Origin: an uncultured Pelagibacteraceae bacterium
GTDB lineage: Bacteria; Pseudomonadota; Alphaproteobacteria; Pelagibacterales; Pelagibacteraceae
DNA length: 64,000 bases
Direction: 5' to 3'
Assembly: GCA_902619495.1 (NCBI GenBank)
Contig: CACNEM010000004.1
Location: forward strand, 1-64,000
Shown: in pieces, positions 30,120 to 41,801 of the stretch
How positions within the stretch are numbered: the stretch's first letter is position 1
Layout: every line of letters begins with the position of its first letter
The notes under the pieces: model-generated
Told to the model about the DNA's origin: nothing
The model's input: only the letters and a program-made list of their open reading frames with translations
The model's database searches: none
Position numbers and translations under genes: made by a program

Positions 30120-30913
30120 GCAGCACTTTCTATTTGATTATTTTTTATAAATTCTTCAGCTAATTTAAAATATGACTTACTACCTACACAATTTTTATCA
30201 TAAATTACACAAGGTAAACCATGTGATGGTGCTTCTGATAGTCGAACATTTCTTTGGATGACAGTTTCATAAACTTTTTCTTTAAAATAATTTCTAGCTT
30301 CACGGTCAACTTCTGAAGAAAGTTTATTTCTTTTGTCAAACATTGTTAATAAAATTCCTCTTAACTTTAATTCAGGATTTAAGTTTTCCTTTATTCTATC
30401 AATAGTTTTTACAAGTTGTGTAATACCCTCTAATGCAAAAAACTCTGTTTGAAGAGGAACCAATAATTCATCAGATGCTACTAGAGCCATTATGGTTAGA
30501 AGACTTAATGATGGTGGACAATCTATGAATATATTATCATATTTTTCTAATACACCTTTTTTTTCAGCTTTTAAAATATCTTTTAATACGAATGCCCTAT
30601 TTGAGTCGTTTGCTGTTTCAACTTCTAAACCAGATAAATTTACATGTGATCCAATCAAATCTAAATTTTCGATATCAGTTTTCTGAATTACTTGTTTAAT
30701 ATCTATTTTTTTAATCAAAATATTATAAATATTCTTTTCTTCTTCGCTATTACTCTTTCCTAGACCTGTTGTTGCATTACCTTGAGGATCAAGATCTATA
30801 ACTAAATTATTTTGACCCAATATGGACAGTGATGCCGCTAAATTTATGACTGTAGTTGTTTTTCCTACCCCGCCTTTCTGATTTATAACTGCTAAAATTG
30901 TTGGACGTCCCAT
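30116..30913 (-). CDS. parA: Chromosome partitioning ATPase ParA
   Basis: AVINQKGGVGKTTTVINLAA, VIDLDPQGNATTGLG. Confidence 0.98.
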   Translation of the reverse strand: MGRPTILAVINQKGGVGKTTTVINLAASLSILGQNNLVIDLDPQGNATTGLGKSNSEEEKNIYNILIKKIDIKQVIQKTDIENLDLIGSHVNLSGLEVETANDSNRAFVLKDILKAEKKGVLEKYDNIFIDCPPSLSLLTIMALVASDELLVPLQTEFFALEGITQLVKTIDRIKENLNPELKLRGILLTMFDKRNKLSSEVDREARNYFKEKVYETVIQRNVRLSEAPSHGLPCVIYDKNCVGSKSYFKLAEEFIKNNQIESAA

Positions 30914-30915
30914 TT

Positions 30916-31530
30916 TTAATCAATATCCATTAAAATAATTTTTGATTCATTATTAGTTATACTACTCTCTAATTTATAAGGGTATTTTTTTGTTTTTAAA
31001 GAACTATTTATCTCTTTCTGTGCATTTTGACCCTTCAGAATCATCAGTTTATATGGCCTTTTAGCGATTTCACGTGAAACTTGTATTACTTGATCGAGTT
31101 TTTTAAAAGCTCTGCATACGATTATATTCGATACTAGTGAATGCTCTCTTACATCTCCAAAAACCTGTGCTGATAGATCTAATTCAGATATCACTTTTTT
31201 TAGAAATCTTCTTTTGAGTTTAGATTTTTCGTACAATTTCACGTGAAAAGACTTATTTTTATTAAATATATCTAACACTACGCCTGGAAAACCTGCGCCA
31301 GTGCCCAAATCGGCGAGTGAATCTGAGCTAAAATCAATAAATTTGACTAATTGTGCTGAATCGAGAATATGCCTCGACCAAATTTGACTTTCAGTACTCT
31401 TGGAAATCAGATTATGTTTTTGATTTTCATTTAAAACTAAATTAACGAAATTTTTTAACTTTTTAATAGAATCATCAGTGAAATTAAGTTCTTTTTTAAG
31501 AATACTTATAACTTCAGACTGCTGCATCAA
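30916..31530 (-). CDS. rsmG: 16S rRNA (guanine527-N7)-methyltransferase
   Basis: [18 protein letters not shown]; between parA and mnmG. Confidence 0.96.
   Translation of the reverse strand: MMQQSEVISILKKELNFTDDSIKKLKNFVNLVLNENQKHNLISKSTESQIWSRHILDSAQLVKFIDFSSDSLADLGTGAGFPGVVLDIFNKNKSFHVKLYEKSKLKRRFLKKVISELDLSAQVFGDVREHSLVSNIIVCRAFKKLDQVIQVSREIAKRPYKLMILKGQNAQKEINSSLKTKKYPYKLESSITNNESKIILMDID
31066..31081. promoter_or_regulatory. parS-like site 1
   Basis: GATTTCACGTGAAACT, 13/16 to TGTTTCACGTGAAACA with perfect TTTCACGTGAAA core, adjacent to parAB. Confidence 0.75.
31235..31250. promoter_or_regulatory. parS-like site 2
   Basis: AATTTCACGTGAAAAG, 12/16 to consensus with perfect TTTCACGTGAAA core. 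Confidence 0.65.
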
Positions 31531-33395
31531 GCAGAGGCTTTATATTTAAGTTTCTTAATATAGGAGAGCAGTATAATTATAGCTGCTGGGGTTACACCAT
31601 CAATACGAATAGCTTGACCTAGTGTTTTTGGTTTGACTTGAAGAAGTTTACTCTTAATCTCATTAGATAAACCGCTGAGTTTTTCATAATCTATGCCCTC
31701 AGGTATAATAACAGACTCGTCTTTTTTAAAAGACTCTATATCTCTATCTTGTCTTTCTAGGTAACCCATATAATGAGCATCTATTACAACCTGGTTTTCT
31801 ATGGACCTTGTAAAACTAGGAATATTGGGAAATATTTGCCTTATTTTTGCCATATTAACTTTTCGCTGACCCATAATCTCTAAACAAGATCTTTTGACAC
31901 CATCCATAGCAATTTTAATTTCAAACTTCTTAGCTTGATTAGGAGTTAAATAATTATTTTTTAAAATTGTGTTAAGAGATAAAATATTTTTTTTCTTTTC
32001 ATTAAAAATTTTTTTTCTCTCAGACTTCACTAAATTTAAATTGATTCCAAAATCAGTTAACCTTTGATCGGCATTATCAGCTCTTAAGGTTAGTCTATAT
32101 TCAGCTCTAGAAGTAAACATTCTATATGGCTCTGTAACTCCTTTAGTAATAAGATCATCAATCATGACACCAATATAAGAAGTTGATCTATCTAAAATAA
32201 ACTCCTCTTTATTTTGAATTTTTAAAGCCGCATTGATCCCAGCTATCAAACCTTGAGCTGCAGCCTCTTCATAACCTGTAGTTCCATTAATTTGCCCAGC
32301 AAGAAATAAAGAATTAATTTTTTTTGTTTCCAGAGTTCCTTTTAACTCTCTAGGGTCAACATAATCGTACTCTATAGCATAGCCAGCTCTCTTCATCTTA
32401 ACATGCTCTAAACCCTTGATTTTAGCTAATATTTTAAGCTGTATCTCTTCTGGAAGAGAGGTTGATATACCATTTGGGTAAATAGTGTTGTCCTTTAATC
32501 CTTCCGGCTCTAAGAAAATCTGATGTTTTTCTTTATCTTTAAATTTAACTATTTTATCCTCTATTGAAGGACAGTATCTAGGACCCACTCCTTTAATATT
32601 GCCTGAATACATAGCGCTTCTGGAAATGTTATCACTTATAATTTTATGAACATCATTATTTGTGTAAGTCATACCGCATTCAATCTGTTTATTGGTAATC
32701 TTAGTAGTTAAAAATGAAAAGTAGTAATGATCATCATCTGCAGGCTGCATTTCCAATTCGTCGTAATTAATTGTATCTCCATCTAGTCTAGGAGGTGTTC
32801 CTGTTTTTAATCTTCCAATCTGCATTTTGTATTTTGACAATTGCTCGCTCAGACCAGTAGATGGTTTTTCATCATACCGACCCGCTGGTATCTGTTTTTC
32901 ACCAATATGTATCAAACCATTTAAAAAAGTTCCCGTAGTCAGTATTAATTCTTTGGTCCTTACTTCGTTACCACTCTGACAAATAAATCCTATGATCTTA
33001 TTATTCTCAAACAAAAATTTTATAACTGGATCAGCAATTACTTCTAAATTTGCATAATTTAGTAAAATTTTTTGCATGTGGTCTTTATAAAGAGCTCTGT
33101 CTGACTGAGTCCTCGGTCCTTGCACTGCTGGACCACGACTTCTATTTAATAATCTAAATTGAATACCTGATTTATCAGCTACAACACCCATCACACCATC
33201 CAAAGCATCTATTTCTCTAACAAGATGACCTTTTCCAAGCCCTCCGATAGCAGGATTGCAAGACATCTCACCAATAGTCTCTATTTTATGTGTAAAAAGA
33301 GCAGTATTTACACCCATTCTAGCGGATGCTGCTGCTGCTTCACATCCAGCATGCCCACCCCCTATTACTACAACGTCATAGCTTTGTTTTGTCAT
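31527..33395 (-). CDS. mnmG: tRNA uridine-5-carboxymethylaminomethyl modification enzyme MnmG
   Basis: [36 protein letters not shown]. Confidence 0.98.
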   Translation of the reverse strand: MTKQSYDVVVIGGGHAGCEAAAASARMGVNTALFTHKIETIGEMSCNPAIGGLGKGHLVREIDALDGVMGVVADKSGIQFRLLNRSRGPAVQGPRTQSDRALYKDHMQKILLNYANLEVIADPVIKFLFENNKIIGFICQSGNEVRTKELILTTGTFLNGLIHIGEKQIPAGRYDEKPSTGLSEQLSKYKMQIGRLKTGTPPRLDGDTINYDELEMQPADDDHYYFSFLTTKITNKQIECGMTYTNNDVHKIISDNISRSAMYSGNIKGVGPRYCPSIEDKIVKFKDKEKHQIFLEPEGLKDNTIYPNGISTSLPEEIQLKILAKIKGLEHVKMKRAGYAIEYDYVDPRELKGTLETKKINSLFLAGQINGTTGYEEAAAQGLIAGINAALKIQNKEEFILDRSTSYIGVMIDDLITKGVTEPYRMFTSRAEYRLTLRADNADQRLTDFGINLNLVKSERKKIFNEKKKNILSLNTILKNNYLTPNQAKKFEIKIAMDGVKRSCLEIMGQRKVNMAKIRQIFPNIPSFTRSIENQVVIDAHYMGYLERQDRDIESFKKDESVIIPEGIDYEKLSGLSNEIKSKLLQVKPKTLGQAIRIDGVTPAAIIILLSYIKKLKYKASA

Positions 33396-33437
33396 GTTGT
33401 GAATGTAAACGTCTAGATTAAGAATACAAGTAGTATT

Positions 33438-34766
33438 TTATTTACCGATACAGAAGTCTTTGAATATAGATCCAAGTATTTCTTCCACATCAACCTTACC
33501 GACAATGCTACCAAGATGTCGTGTAGCCATTCTTAGGTCTTCTGCTGCTAATTCGAGGTCTTTATTTTGATCCTTTTTAAGAAACTTATCAATTTCTTTC
33601 AAGCAATCATAGAGCTTAACTCTATGCCTTTCTCTAGTAATTAAAGCACTATTATTTGATGAAAATTTTTTACTTAGCTTAGATTTAACTAAATTAATTA
33701 ATTTATCTATATTTTTATTACTTTTTACTGAAGCTAAAACAGTATCAACATCAAATTTATGATTTTGATTATCTGAAACATCTGATTTATTCAAAAGAAT
33801 TATAGTATCTTTATTAATCATATTCTGTATTTTCTTGTTAATTTTTTTAGATGAATTATCGATGACTACTATATTTAAATCTGCTTCTTTTGATTTACCT
33901 AAAGCTAAAGAAATACCTTTTTTTTCAACTTCGTTTTTAGCTTCTCTTATACCAGCGGTGTCTGCTAAGATTACAGGGTAACCATCTAAATTTAGGTAAG
34001 TTTCTATAACATCTCTTGTTGTTCCAGCTTCATCCGAAACAATAGCTACTTCTCTTTTTGAAAGTAAATTTAATAATGATGATTTACCTGCATTAACTTC
34101 TCCTGTAATTGAAACTCTAAAACCGTCTCTAATTTTTTCTCCAACTTTATTATCCTCAATAATTTTTGTAATTTCTGAATGAATTTCTTTGATTGATTTG
34201 TGAGCATCCTTTAGTACTTTTTCTGGAAGATCTTCCTCTGCAAAATCAATTTTTGCTTCTATAAAAGCAAGAGATTTTATTATCTTTTCCCTCAAGTCAT
34301 TATAATAATTTGATGCGTTACCCTGAACTAATTTGACTGCTTGTTGTCTTTGTAATTCTGTCTCGGAATGGATTAGATCTCCTATACTCTCTGCTTTTAA
34401 CAAATCAATTTTATCATTTTGAAAAGCAATTTTAGTGAACTCACCAGGTTCAGCTAGTCTGCAGTTTTTTTGCTCGGAGAGAACTCTTAATAAAGCGTTT
34501 ATAACTGCGTTGCTTCCATGGATTTGTAGTTCTGCTAAATCCTCCCCAGTATAGCTATTTGGCCCGGGAAACCACAATAATAGAGCCTCTGGATCTATAA
34601 CATTACCGTTGTTAGGGTCATAAAACTTACAAAAATTAACTTCGTTCGACCTTATATCTTCCGACCTAGTCAAATTTTGACAAATTTTAAGTGTTTCACT
34701 GCCTGATATTCTAACGATAGCTATTCCAGAGGGTCCTCTACCCGAAGATAAAGCATAAATGTTCAT
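33438..34766 (-). CDS. mnmE: tRNA modification GTPase MnmE
   Basis: GEVNAGKSSLLNLL, AGTTRDVIE, C-terminal FCIGK. Confidence 0.98.
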   Translation of the reverse strand: MNIYALSSGRGPSGIAIVRISGSETLKICQNLTRSEDIRSNEVNFCKFYDPNNGNVIDPEALLLWFPGPNSYTGEDLAELQIHGSNAVINALLRVLSEQKNCRLAEPGEFTKIAFQNDKIDLLKAESIGDLIHSETELQRQQAVKLVQGNASNYYNDLREKIIKSLAFIEAKIDFAEEDLPEKVLKDAHKSIKEIHSEITKIIEDNKVGEKIRDGFRVSITGEVNAGKSSLLNLLSKREVAIVSDEAGTTRDVIETYLNLDGYPVILADTAGIREAKNEVEKKGISLALGKSKEADLNIVVIDNSSKKINKKIQNMINKDTIILLNKSDVSDNQNHKFDVDTVLASVKSNKNIDKLINLVKSKLSKKFSSNNSALITRERHRVKLYDCLKEIDKFLKKDQNKDLELAAEDLRMATRHLGSIVGKVDVEEILGSIFKDFCIGK

Positions 34767-34770
34767 TGAA

Positions 34771-35880
34771 TTATAATGATAAACCTCGATTAGAGATTAC
34801 TTTACTAAATTTTTTTAATGTCTCGTTGTTCTTAATATTTTTTACAATTATTTCTTTGAATGGATCTAAATATTTATTTTGTTTAAAAAAGCTATGAGTA
34901 GCGTCAACTCCTAAACTCATGATAGTGTTTTCGGGTTTTCTGCTATTATAAAATTCATTTAACGCATAACTGTTTTTTATAGATATACCTAACCCCACAT
35001 AATATTTAATAATTTCTTTTAATCTTTTAATATCCCTAAGAACAAGATTAAAACCTTGTCCAGCTACAGGATGAATGGTGTGCAAACCCTCTCCAAGAAT
35101 TAATATATTTTTTTGGTGATACTGTCTTCTTAAAGTTAGTGAGATTGGATAAGATTGAATATTACTAATAGTTATACCTTTTTTGCACTTTAGTATCTCT
35201 ATTATTTTTTCTTTAACTAAATTTGTAATTTTTTTAGAATTATTTTCGAAGAAATATTTTTTTACGCTCCAAACAAATGAGAAATAATTTTTCGAAAAAG
35301 GGAGTATAGCTAATGGTCCCTCTTTTAAAAAAAATTGGCTTGTGTTTAAAGTTTTAAAATTGTGCCTTACATAGCCTGTTATAGCTACTTCTTTATAATT
35401 CTTCTTAATAGATCTTGTCTTAATTATTTTATCATAAATTTTAGATTGTCCGCCTATACAGAGGATAATTAAATCATAATTTTTTAACTCTTCTAAGTTT
35501 TTAACATCCTTTTTTATTAATCTAATTTTATTTTTTGAAATTTCTTTCAATAATAAACTTTTAATTTTGTCATTTTCAAAGACATACATAAGATTTGAAT
35601 TAGCTTCGTTAAGATTTAAAAAATTTATTTTTTCTTTGGAAGTTTCGTAAAAAAGCTCAATTTTTTTTGAGGGCCAGAAGAACTTTTGTCCTAAAGTAGT
35701 GATATTTTGATTAATGAACTTAAAATTTGTATCAGAAATAGCAGTAGTTCTTTTATCTGCGTTTTTTGTGCCTTTTTTTGCTATTAGATTTACATCTATA
35801 CCTGGAACTTTAGCTAAAACTGTAGCTGTCATTAAGCCTGAAAGACCGTCTCCGACAATGCAAATTCTTTGTTTTATCAT
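34771..35880 (-). CDS. UbiH-family FAD-dependent monooxygenase (start corrected from 36075)
   Basis: RICIVGDGLSGLMTATVL, GEGLHTIHPVAGQGFNLVLRD. Confidence 0.85.
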   Translation of the reverse strand: MIKQRICIVGDGLSGLMTATVLAKVPGIDVNLIAKKGTKNADKRTTAISDTNFKFINQNITTLGQKFFWPSKKIELFYETSKEKINFLNLNEANSNLMYVFENDKIKSLLLKEISKNKIRLIKKDVKNLEELKNYDLIILCIGGQSKIYDKIIKTRSIKKNYKEVAITGYVRHNFKTLNTSQFFLKEGPLAILPFSKNYFSFVWSVKKYFFENNSKKITNLVKEKIIEILKCKKGITISNIQSYPISLTLRRQYHQKNILILGEGLHTIHPVAGQGFNLVLRDIKRLKEIIKYYVGLGISIKNSYALNEFYNSRKPENTIMSLGVDATHSFFKQNKYLDPFKEIIVKNIKNNETLKKFSKVISNRGLSL

Positions 35881-35935
35881 ATTAAAATTTTTAACACTTT
35901 CATAAAAATGGTAAAAAGTACGTAATCGATTCGTA

Positions 35936-38017
35936 ATGAATACAAACTTTTTAGATAGTGTAACAAATTTTTTGAAAAAGCGAACCTTTGAATTGCTAGG
36001 TTTAATCTTAGTTTTATCAAGTGTCGCACTTGCGATCGCTTTTACAACATATTCTCCTGAAGATCCTTCATTCATTTATGGGGATAGGAGCTTCGAGATC
36101 CAGAATTTTTTTGGGATTTATGGAAGTAGCATTGCAGATTTTTTATTGCAAAGTTTTGGTTTAGCCTCTTTTTTATTATTGCTTAACTTTTTATTCTGGG
36201 GGTTAGATTTGATTATAAAAAAAGAGTTAAGAAGAATAATCTTAAAATTATTTTTAGTCGTAGCATATTTGACTGTGGGCACAGTTTTTATCTATTTAAC
36301 TTATGATACTTCTTTTTGGTTAATTGATAATGGTAATTCAGGTTTTGTGGGAAAAATAGCATATAACTTTATTAATACTTGGGCTCCGTGGATTGATAAT
36401 ACATACTCAATTTATGGACTTCTTTTATTGACTGTAATATTTTTTTCATTTTCAGCTGATATAAGTTATAAAAAAGTATTCTCAGTAATTATTTCACTTT
36501 TTAGAAGAAAGCCTGTGGAAAATATTGAACCAGATTTTAGTAAAATCAATATTGAATCCCAGCCACGGACTTTGGAAAAACCACAGCAATCTTTTTCATT
36601 TGATACTGGCACAAGTTCTCAAACAGAGCAAGTTACTGCAAAAACTAAATATAAATTACCGGATATAAATTATTTAGAAAAAAATTTATCTAAACTTAGT
36701 TCTGATGAAAATAAAAATCGTCCTGACGCTGAGTTTATGGAAAAAATATTATTAGACTTTGGTATAGACGGAAAAATTAAAACAATTAATAACGGTCCTG
36801 TTGTAAGCCTTTATGAGTTTGAACCAGCGCCTGGTGTAAAAGTATCAAAAATAATCAATTTATCCGAGGATTTAGCAAGAAATACTAGTTCAACTTCAAC
36901 AAGAGTTTCGGTCATTCCAGGAAAAAACACTGTTGGAATTGAAATTCCAAACGAAGAGAGAGAAAGCGTATCAATAAGAGAAATTATTTCTTATGATAAA
37001 TTTCAAAAAAAAGGTGTGAGACTCCCGATAGCACTAGGTAAAAGTATTTCAGGAATGCCAATTGTTGGTGATTTAACATCAATGCCTCACCTTTTAATTG
37101 CAGGTACGACTGGTTCAGGAAAGTCTGTTTGTATTAACACTATAATCGTTTCACTGCTTTACAAACTAAGTCCAGATCTTTGTAAATTTATTTTAATTGA
37201 TCCAAAAATGTTAGAGCTATCTACTTACGAGGGAATACCTCATTTATTAACTCCAGTTATTACTGATGCTAAAAAAGCTACATCAGCTTTATCTTGGACG
37301 GTCAAAGAAATGAATAGCAGATATAAATTAATGAGCAAGGTGGGAGTAAGAAATATTGACGGCTATAACGCTAAGCACAAACTTAAAATGCCTTACATCG
37401 TTGTAGTGGTTGACGAGATGTCAGACTTAATGCTTGTAGCTGGAAAAGAGATTGAAAACTACATTCAAAAATTATCACAAATGGCAAGAGCTGCAGGTAT
37501 TCATATCATCATGGCTACACAGAGACCAAGTGTTGATGTAATAACAGGTACTATAAAAGCAAATTTTCCAACAAGAATATCTTTTCAGGTTAGTTCTAAA
37601 ATCGACAGTAGAACTATTTTAGGTGAGCAGGGTGCTGAACAATTACTTGGTAAAGGAGATATGTTATTTATGTCATCGGCAAATAGGATTGTTAGAATTC
37701 ATGGCCCATATGTTTCTGAGCAAGAAATAGAGAAAATTACTAATTCACTAAGAGCTCAAGGAAAACCAGATTATATGGAAGAGATTACTTCCCAAGAAAC
37801 AACTGAAAGCTCATTTACTCCTGAAAGTGAGGGAGATGAAGATAAATTATTTAATCAAGCTGTAGAAATTATAAAAGCTGAGGGAAGAGCCTCTACAAGC
37901 TTTTTACAGAGAAAATTACAGATCGGCTATAATAGAGCTGCTAGAATTATTGATATGATGGAAGAAAAAGGTATTGTTAGTAAGGCAAATCATGTTGGTA
38001 AACGCGAAGTTCTTTAA
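35936..38017 (+). CDS. ftsK: DNA translocase FtsK
   Basis: LIAGTTGSGKSVCINTIIVSLLY, ATQRPSVDVITGTIKANFPTRISF, C-terminal gamma domain. Confidence 0.97.
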   Translation: MNTNFLDSVTNFLKKRTFELLGLILVLSSVALAIAFTTYSPEDPSFIYGDRSFEIQNFFGIYGSSIADFLLQSFGLASFLLLLNFLFWGLDLIIKKELRRIILKLFLVVAYLTVGTVFIYLTYDTSFWLIDNGNSGFVGKIAYNFINTWAPWIDNTYSIYGLLLLTVIFFSFSADISYKKVFSVIISLFRRKPVENIEPDFSKINIESQPRTLEKPQQSFSFDTGTSSQTEQVTAKTKYKLPDINYLEKNLSKLSSDENKNRPDAEFMEKILLDFGIDGKIKTINNGPVVSLYEFEPAPGVKVSKIINLSEDLARNTSSTSTRVSVIPGKNTVGIEIPNEERESVSIREIISYDKFQKKGVRLPIALGKSISGMPIVGDLTSMPHLLIAGTTGSGKSVCINTIIVSLLYKLSPDLCKFILIDPKMLELSTYEGIPHLLTPVITDAKKATSALSWTVKEMNSRYKLMSKVGVRNIDGYNAKHKLKMPYIVVVVDEMSDLMLVAGKEIENYIQKLSQMARAAGIHIIMATQRPSVDVITGTIKANFPTRISFQVSSKIDSRTILGEQGAEQLLGKGDMLFMSSANRIVRIHGPYVSEQEIEKITNSLRAQGKPDYMEEITSQETTESSFTPESEGDEDKLFNQAVEIIKAEGRASTSFLQRKLQIGYNRAARIIDMMEEKGIVSKANHVGKREVL

Positions 38018-38561
38018 AAAAATATTTTTATTCTCGTTTTTTTTATTTATAACAACGAGTTTATTAGCCAATGAAAAAGATCAAATAGTTGCTCAATTAA
38101 ATAGCTTAAATTCTTTGGAATTTACATTTGATCAATTAATTAACGAAAAAACGGAAACAGGTAATTGTCTTTTAGAGTTTCCTGGAAAATTAAAGTGTAA
38201 TTACTTTGATGAAAAGAAAAAAGAACTAGTTATCAATAATAAGAGATTAGCAATAACGCAGAAAAGGTACAATAAAACTTATCATTATCCTGTTTCAAAA
38301 TCTCCATTCTTAAATATTTTATATAAAGATAAACTTTTAGAAATTGTGCAATCAGGAGAACTAGAGTTAACTGATGAAATAATTAAACTTGTTTATTTTG
38401 GCGAAAATGAAATTACAGTTTTTTTTGATAAAAAAAAACTGGATTTGAAAGGATGGGAGATTAAAGATCAATACAACAATAATATAAATTTCTCACTTAA
38501 TATTGTTTCTAAAAATGACACTTTTAAAAAAGGTACCTTTAAAGTACCTGAAATAAACTAA
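37992..38561 (+). CDS. lolA: LolA-like outer-membrane lipoprotein carrier
   Basis: Signal peptide then QLNSLNSLEFTFDQLI...; downstream of ftsK; start chosen at second Met. Confidence 0.75.
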   Translation: MLVNAKFFKKIFLFSFFLFITTSLLANEKDQIVAQLNSLNSLEFTFDQLINEKTETGNCLLEFPGKLKCNYFDEKKKELVINNKRLAITQKRYNKTYHYPVSKSPFLNILYKDKLLEIVQSGELELTDEIIKLVYFGENEITVFFDKKKLDLKGWEIKDQYNNNINFSLNIVSKNDTFKKGTFKVPEIN

Positions 38562-39064
38562 GCTACAAAATCAATTTCCTCTTCTTTAAAAATTTCAAAA
38601 CCTTTAGATTTATAATTTTGTAATGCGCGTTTGTGATCTAAACTACAAGTATGAACCCACATTCTCTCAGGATTTTTTCTTGATGCACTTGCAATAGCAT
38701 GATTTACAAGTGTTGAGCCAAGCTTCAAACCTCTGAATTCTTTTAGTACCCCTAGATTAATAAGCTCTACTTCATTCGATTCGGGATGATATTCTTGTTC
38801 ATAATATCCTACAAGATCTTCACCTTTTTTTAGAATATGTGTTTCTAAATTTTTATTTGTAACATACTTTACCCATTCGCTATCAGACCAAAGTAATCTA
38901 TCTCTCCAGTAATGATCTACGCCTATTTGTTTATAAAAAAATCTATTTAAATGAAAATTATCTTTATCATCCAAAATAATTTGAAAATTTTCTGGAAGAT
39001 TTAAATCAACAGTTTTTGAAAAATCTCTAATTTCTAAAAAATATCTTTTTATTCTTGAAATCAT
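38558..39064 (-). CDS. GNAT family N-acetyltransferase
   Basis: LGVLKEFRGLKLGSTLVNHAI, acetyl-CoA-binding-like motif. Confidence 0.8.
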   Translation of the reverse strand: MISRIKRYFLEIRDFSKTVDLNLPENFQIILDDKDNFHLNRFFYKQIGVDHYWRDRLLWSDSEWVKYVTNKNLETHILKKGEDLVGYYEQEYHPESNEVELINLGVLKEFRGLKLGSTLVNHAIASASRKNPERMWVHTCSLDHKRALQNYKSKGFEIFKEEEIDFVA

Positions 39065-39420
39065 TAGCTGACCATCTTTCCAATTTTTTCACCTGCAAAT
39101 ATATGAAAGTGCAAGTGAGGAACTTCCTGACCGCCATCACTTCCAATATTAGTTAATGCTCGATATCCTTTATCTTTGGCGCCCATTAAGTTTGCGACAT
39201 GCGTCACTGCTTTGTTTAACTCTACAATCTCTTTATCTGAAGCTTTGCTGTTGAAATCATTAAGATCTACGTATTCACCTTTAGGAATAACTAAAACATG
39301 AACTTTTTTTTGAGGATTAATATCATGAAAAGCTAATACATGATCATTTTCGTAAACTTTTTTACACGGAATTTCTCCCCTTAGAATTTTAGCAAATATA
39401 TTATTTTTATCGTAACTCAT
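39064..39420 (-). CDS. HIT family protein
   Basis: IFAKILRGEIPCKKVYE, GGQEVPHLHFHIFAG. Confidence 0.95.
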   Translation of the reverse strand: MSYDKNNIFAKILRGEIPCKKVYENDHVLAFHDINPQKKVHVLVIPKGEYVDLNDFNSKASDKEIVELNKAVTHVANLMGAKDKGYRALTNIGSDGGQEVPHLHFHIFAGEKIGKMVS

Positions 39421-39689
39421 TTCTGTCTTTTCTTAAGTTCACTCATCACATCTTCAATCTTTATATTATTAGCCTCGAAGTAAACCATCAAATGATAAAT
39501 CACATCAGCAGCTTCGTGTATTTTATTTGAATTTTTTTCCACAGATTCTATTAATTCGCCTATTTCCTCTTTTACTTTTGAAACACTTAAGTTTTTATCA
39601 TTCAAAAGTTTATTTGTATAAGACTTATCTGGAGAAGAATTTTTTCTCTCTCTGATTGTTTTAATTAATTGTTCTAAATTTTCAAACAT
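39417..39689 (-). CDS. hisE: Phosphoribosyl-ATP pyrophosphatase
   Basis: KVKEEIGELIESV...HEAADVIYHLMVYFE. Confidence 0.93.
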   Translation of the reverse strand: MFENLEQLIKTIRERKNSSPDKSYTNKLLNDKNLSVSKVKEEIGELIESVEKNSNKIHEAADVIYHLMVYFEANNIKIEDVMSELKKRQK

Positions 39690-39690
39690 C

Positions 39691-40452
39691 TTATAACCTT
39701 ACTGATACATTTTTAGAATTCAAATATTCTTTGGCATCTTTGATTTTATATTCACCATAATGAAAAATAGAAGCAGCTAAAACTGCGCTTGCACCACCTT
39801 TAACTATTCCATCATATAAATGATCTAGAGTTCCAACACCACCAGAGGCTATTACAGGAATATTGGTACTATTCGTAATTGTTTTTAATAAATCAATATC
39901 ATAACCAGATTTAGTTCCATCTTTATCCATTGAAGTTAATAAAATTTCTCCAGCTCCATTCTCTTCTACTTTTCTAGCAAACTCCACTGCGTCTATACCA
40001 GTTTTATTTCTTCCACCGTGAGTAAAAACTTCCCATTTGTTATCTAAAACTTTTTTAGCATCAATCGCAACTACAATGCATTGAGATCCAAATTTTTTTG
40101 ATGCTTCCTTTACAAAATCAATATTCTTGACTGCAGCAGTATTAATAGAAACTTTATCAGCACCTGCTAGCAATAAATCAGTTATATTTTGAATGGTTCT
40201 AACACCACCGCCGACGGTTAAAGGAACAAAACATTCTTTAGCTGTTTTTCTAACAATTTCAATAATCGTTTCTCTATTTTCATTTGATGCAGTAATATCT
40301 AAAAAACAAATCTCATCAGCGCCACTGTCACTATATATTTTAGCTTGCTCTACTGGATCTCCAGCATCTTTTAGTTCAACAAAGTTTATGCCTTTAACAA
40401 CTCTTCCATCTTTAACATCGAGGCAGGGTATAATTCTATTTTTAAGCATCAA
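39691..40452 (-). CDS. hisF: Imidazole glycerol phosphate synthase cyclase subunit
   Basis: [32 protein letters not shown]. Confidence 0.98.
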   Translation of the reverse strand: MMLKNRIIPCLDVKDGRVVKGINFVELKDAGDPVEQAKIYSDSGADEICFLDITASNENRETIIEIVRKTAKECFVPLTVGGGVRTIQNITDLLLAGADKVSINTAAVKNIDFVKEASKKFGSQCIVVAIDAKKVLDNKWEVFTHGGRNKTGIDAVEFARKVEENGAGEILLTSMDKDGTKSGYDIDLLKTITNSTNIPVIASGGVGTLDHLYDGIVKGGASAVLAASIFHYGEYKIKDAKEYLNSKNVSVRL

Positions 40453-41167
40453 TTTCCTTTGCTAACTCATCAAGTTTAATATCACCATCGTAAATAGCTT
40501 TACCAACAATAATGCCCTCAATTTTTTTATTATTTAAATCTCTAGCTTTCTTAATATCATTTATTGAAGAAACACCTCCTGAAATAACAACAGGACATTT
40601 AGATAACTCGGCAATTTTAATAGTTTCATCAAAATTAGGGCTGGTTTTCATTCCATCTTTGTTTATGTCTGTGTAAATAATTCGGCTCACACCATAGCTG
40701 TTAACTTCTTTAAGAAAATCTAAGGTTTTTACATTTAAATTTTCTTTCCAACCTGACACAGAAAGATTTCCATCCTTTGCGTCTAATCCTAAAGCAATTT
40801 GACCTTTAAACTTTTCACAAGACTCTTTTAAAAATTCTTTATTTTTTATGGCACCACTTCCTAAAATTACTTTTTCAACACCTGCATCGATATATTGTTT
40901 AATACTATCAAGAGACCTAACGCCACCACCAATTTCTATTTTTAAATCATACTTGCTTATTATTTCTTTTATAATATCTAAATTGACTGTTTTACCTGTT
41001 AAAGCTCCATCTAAGTCAACAATGTGTAAATTTTTAAAACCGTGATCTCTATATTTTGCTGCTTGATCAACTGGTGAAATTTCATATTCAGTTTTGTTTT
41101 CAAAGTCACCTTTAATTAATCTTACGCATTTTTTATCTTTTATATCTATAGCAGGAAATATTTTCAT
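40442..41167 (-). CDS. hisA: ProFAR isomerase
   Basis: [45 protein letters not shown]. Confidence 0.97.
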   Translation of the reverse strand: MKIFPAIDIKDKKCVRLIKGDFENKTEYEISPVDQAAKYRDHGFKNLHIVDLDGALTGKTVNLDIIKEIISKYDLKIEIGGGVRSLDSIKQYIDAGVEKVILGSGAIKNKEFLKESCEKFKGQIALGLDAKDGNLSVSGWKENLNVKTLDFLKEVNSYGVSRIIYTDINKDGMKTSPNFDETIKIAELSKCPVVISGGVSSINDIKKARDLNNKKIEGIIVGKAIYDGDIKLDELAKEIDA

Positions 41168-41799
41168 TATAATTTTAAAAAGTTATCAATTATTTTTAAT
41201 CCGATTTTATCGCTCTTCTCGGGGTGAAACTGTGTTCCAAACAAATTATCTTTCTCAACTGCGCATACAATTTTTTTTGACGAATAATCTGCTGTTGCTG
41301 AAATGACTGATTTATCTTTAGGAATAAACTCGTAACTGTGAACAAAGTACATATGAGATTTATTTTTTATATCTTTAAATATTTTACTTTTTTTTTGAAT
41401 TTCGATTTCGTTCCATCCAATGTGTGGAAGCTTAAATTTTCCTTGTTGATTATCAATTTTAGAAACTTTGCCAGAAATCCAACCTAATCCCTTTGTTTCT
41501 GCTTCTTCATACCCAATATCCGCAAACATTTGCAATCCTACACAGATTCCTAATAACGGTTTCTTATTTATTATTGCAAATTCTTTAAGTGTATCAACTA
41601 ATCCCTTAATTTGATTAAGAGAGTCAACACAGCTTTTAAATGAGCCTTGCCCTGGTAAAATAATCTTATCACAAGACCTAATTTTATTAATGTCTGAAGT
41701 TACCTCTATATTAACTTTACCTTTAGCTACCTCTGTAAAAGAATTTATGACAGAGCTAATATTGCCCGATTGGTAGTCAACAATTGTGACGTTCATCAA
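41167..41799 (-). CDS. hisH: Imidazole glycerol phosphate synthase glutaminase subunit
   Basis: IVDYQSGNISSV, ILPGQGSF, LLGICVGLQMF, GTQFHPEKS. Confidence 0.97.
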   Translation of the reverse strand: MMNVTIVDYQSGNISSVINSFTEVAKGKVNIEVTSDINKIRSCDKIILPGQGSFKSCVDSLNQIKGLVDTLKEFAIINKKPLLGICVGLQMFADIGYEEAETKGLGWISGKVSKIDNQQGKFKLPHIGWNEIEIQKKSKIFKDIKNKSHMYFVHSYEFIPKDKSVISATADYSSKKIVCAVEKDNLFGTQFHPEKSDKIGLKIIDNFLKL

Positions 41800-41801
41800 T
41801 T

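Noticed and set aside
35880-36075. N-terminal extension of the UbiH-like ORF (start 36075)
   Set aside because: Extension overlaps ftsK antisense and precedes the canonical MIKQRICIVGDGLSG start at 35880.
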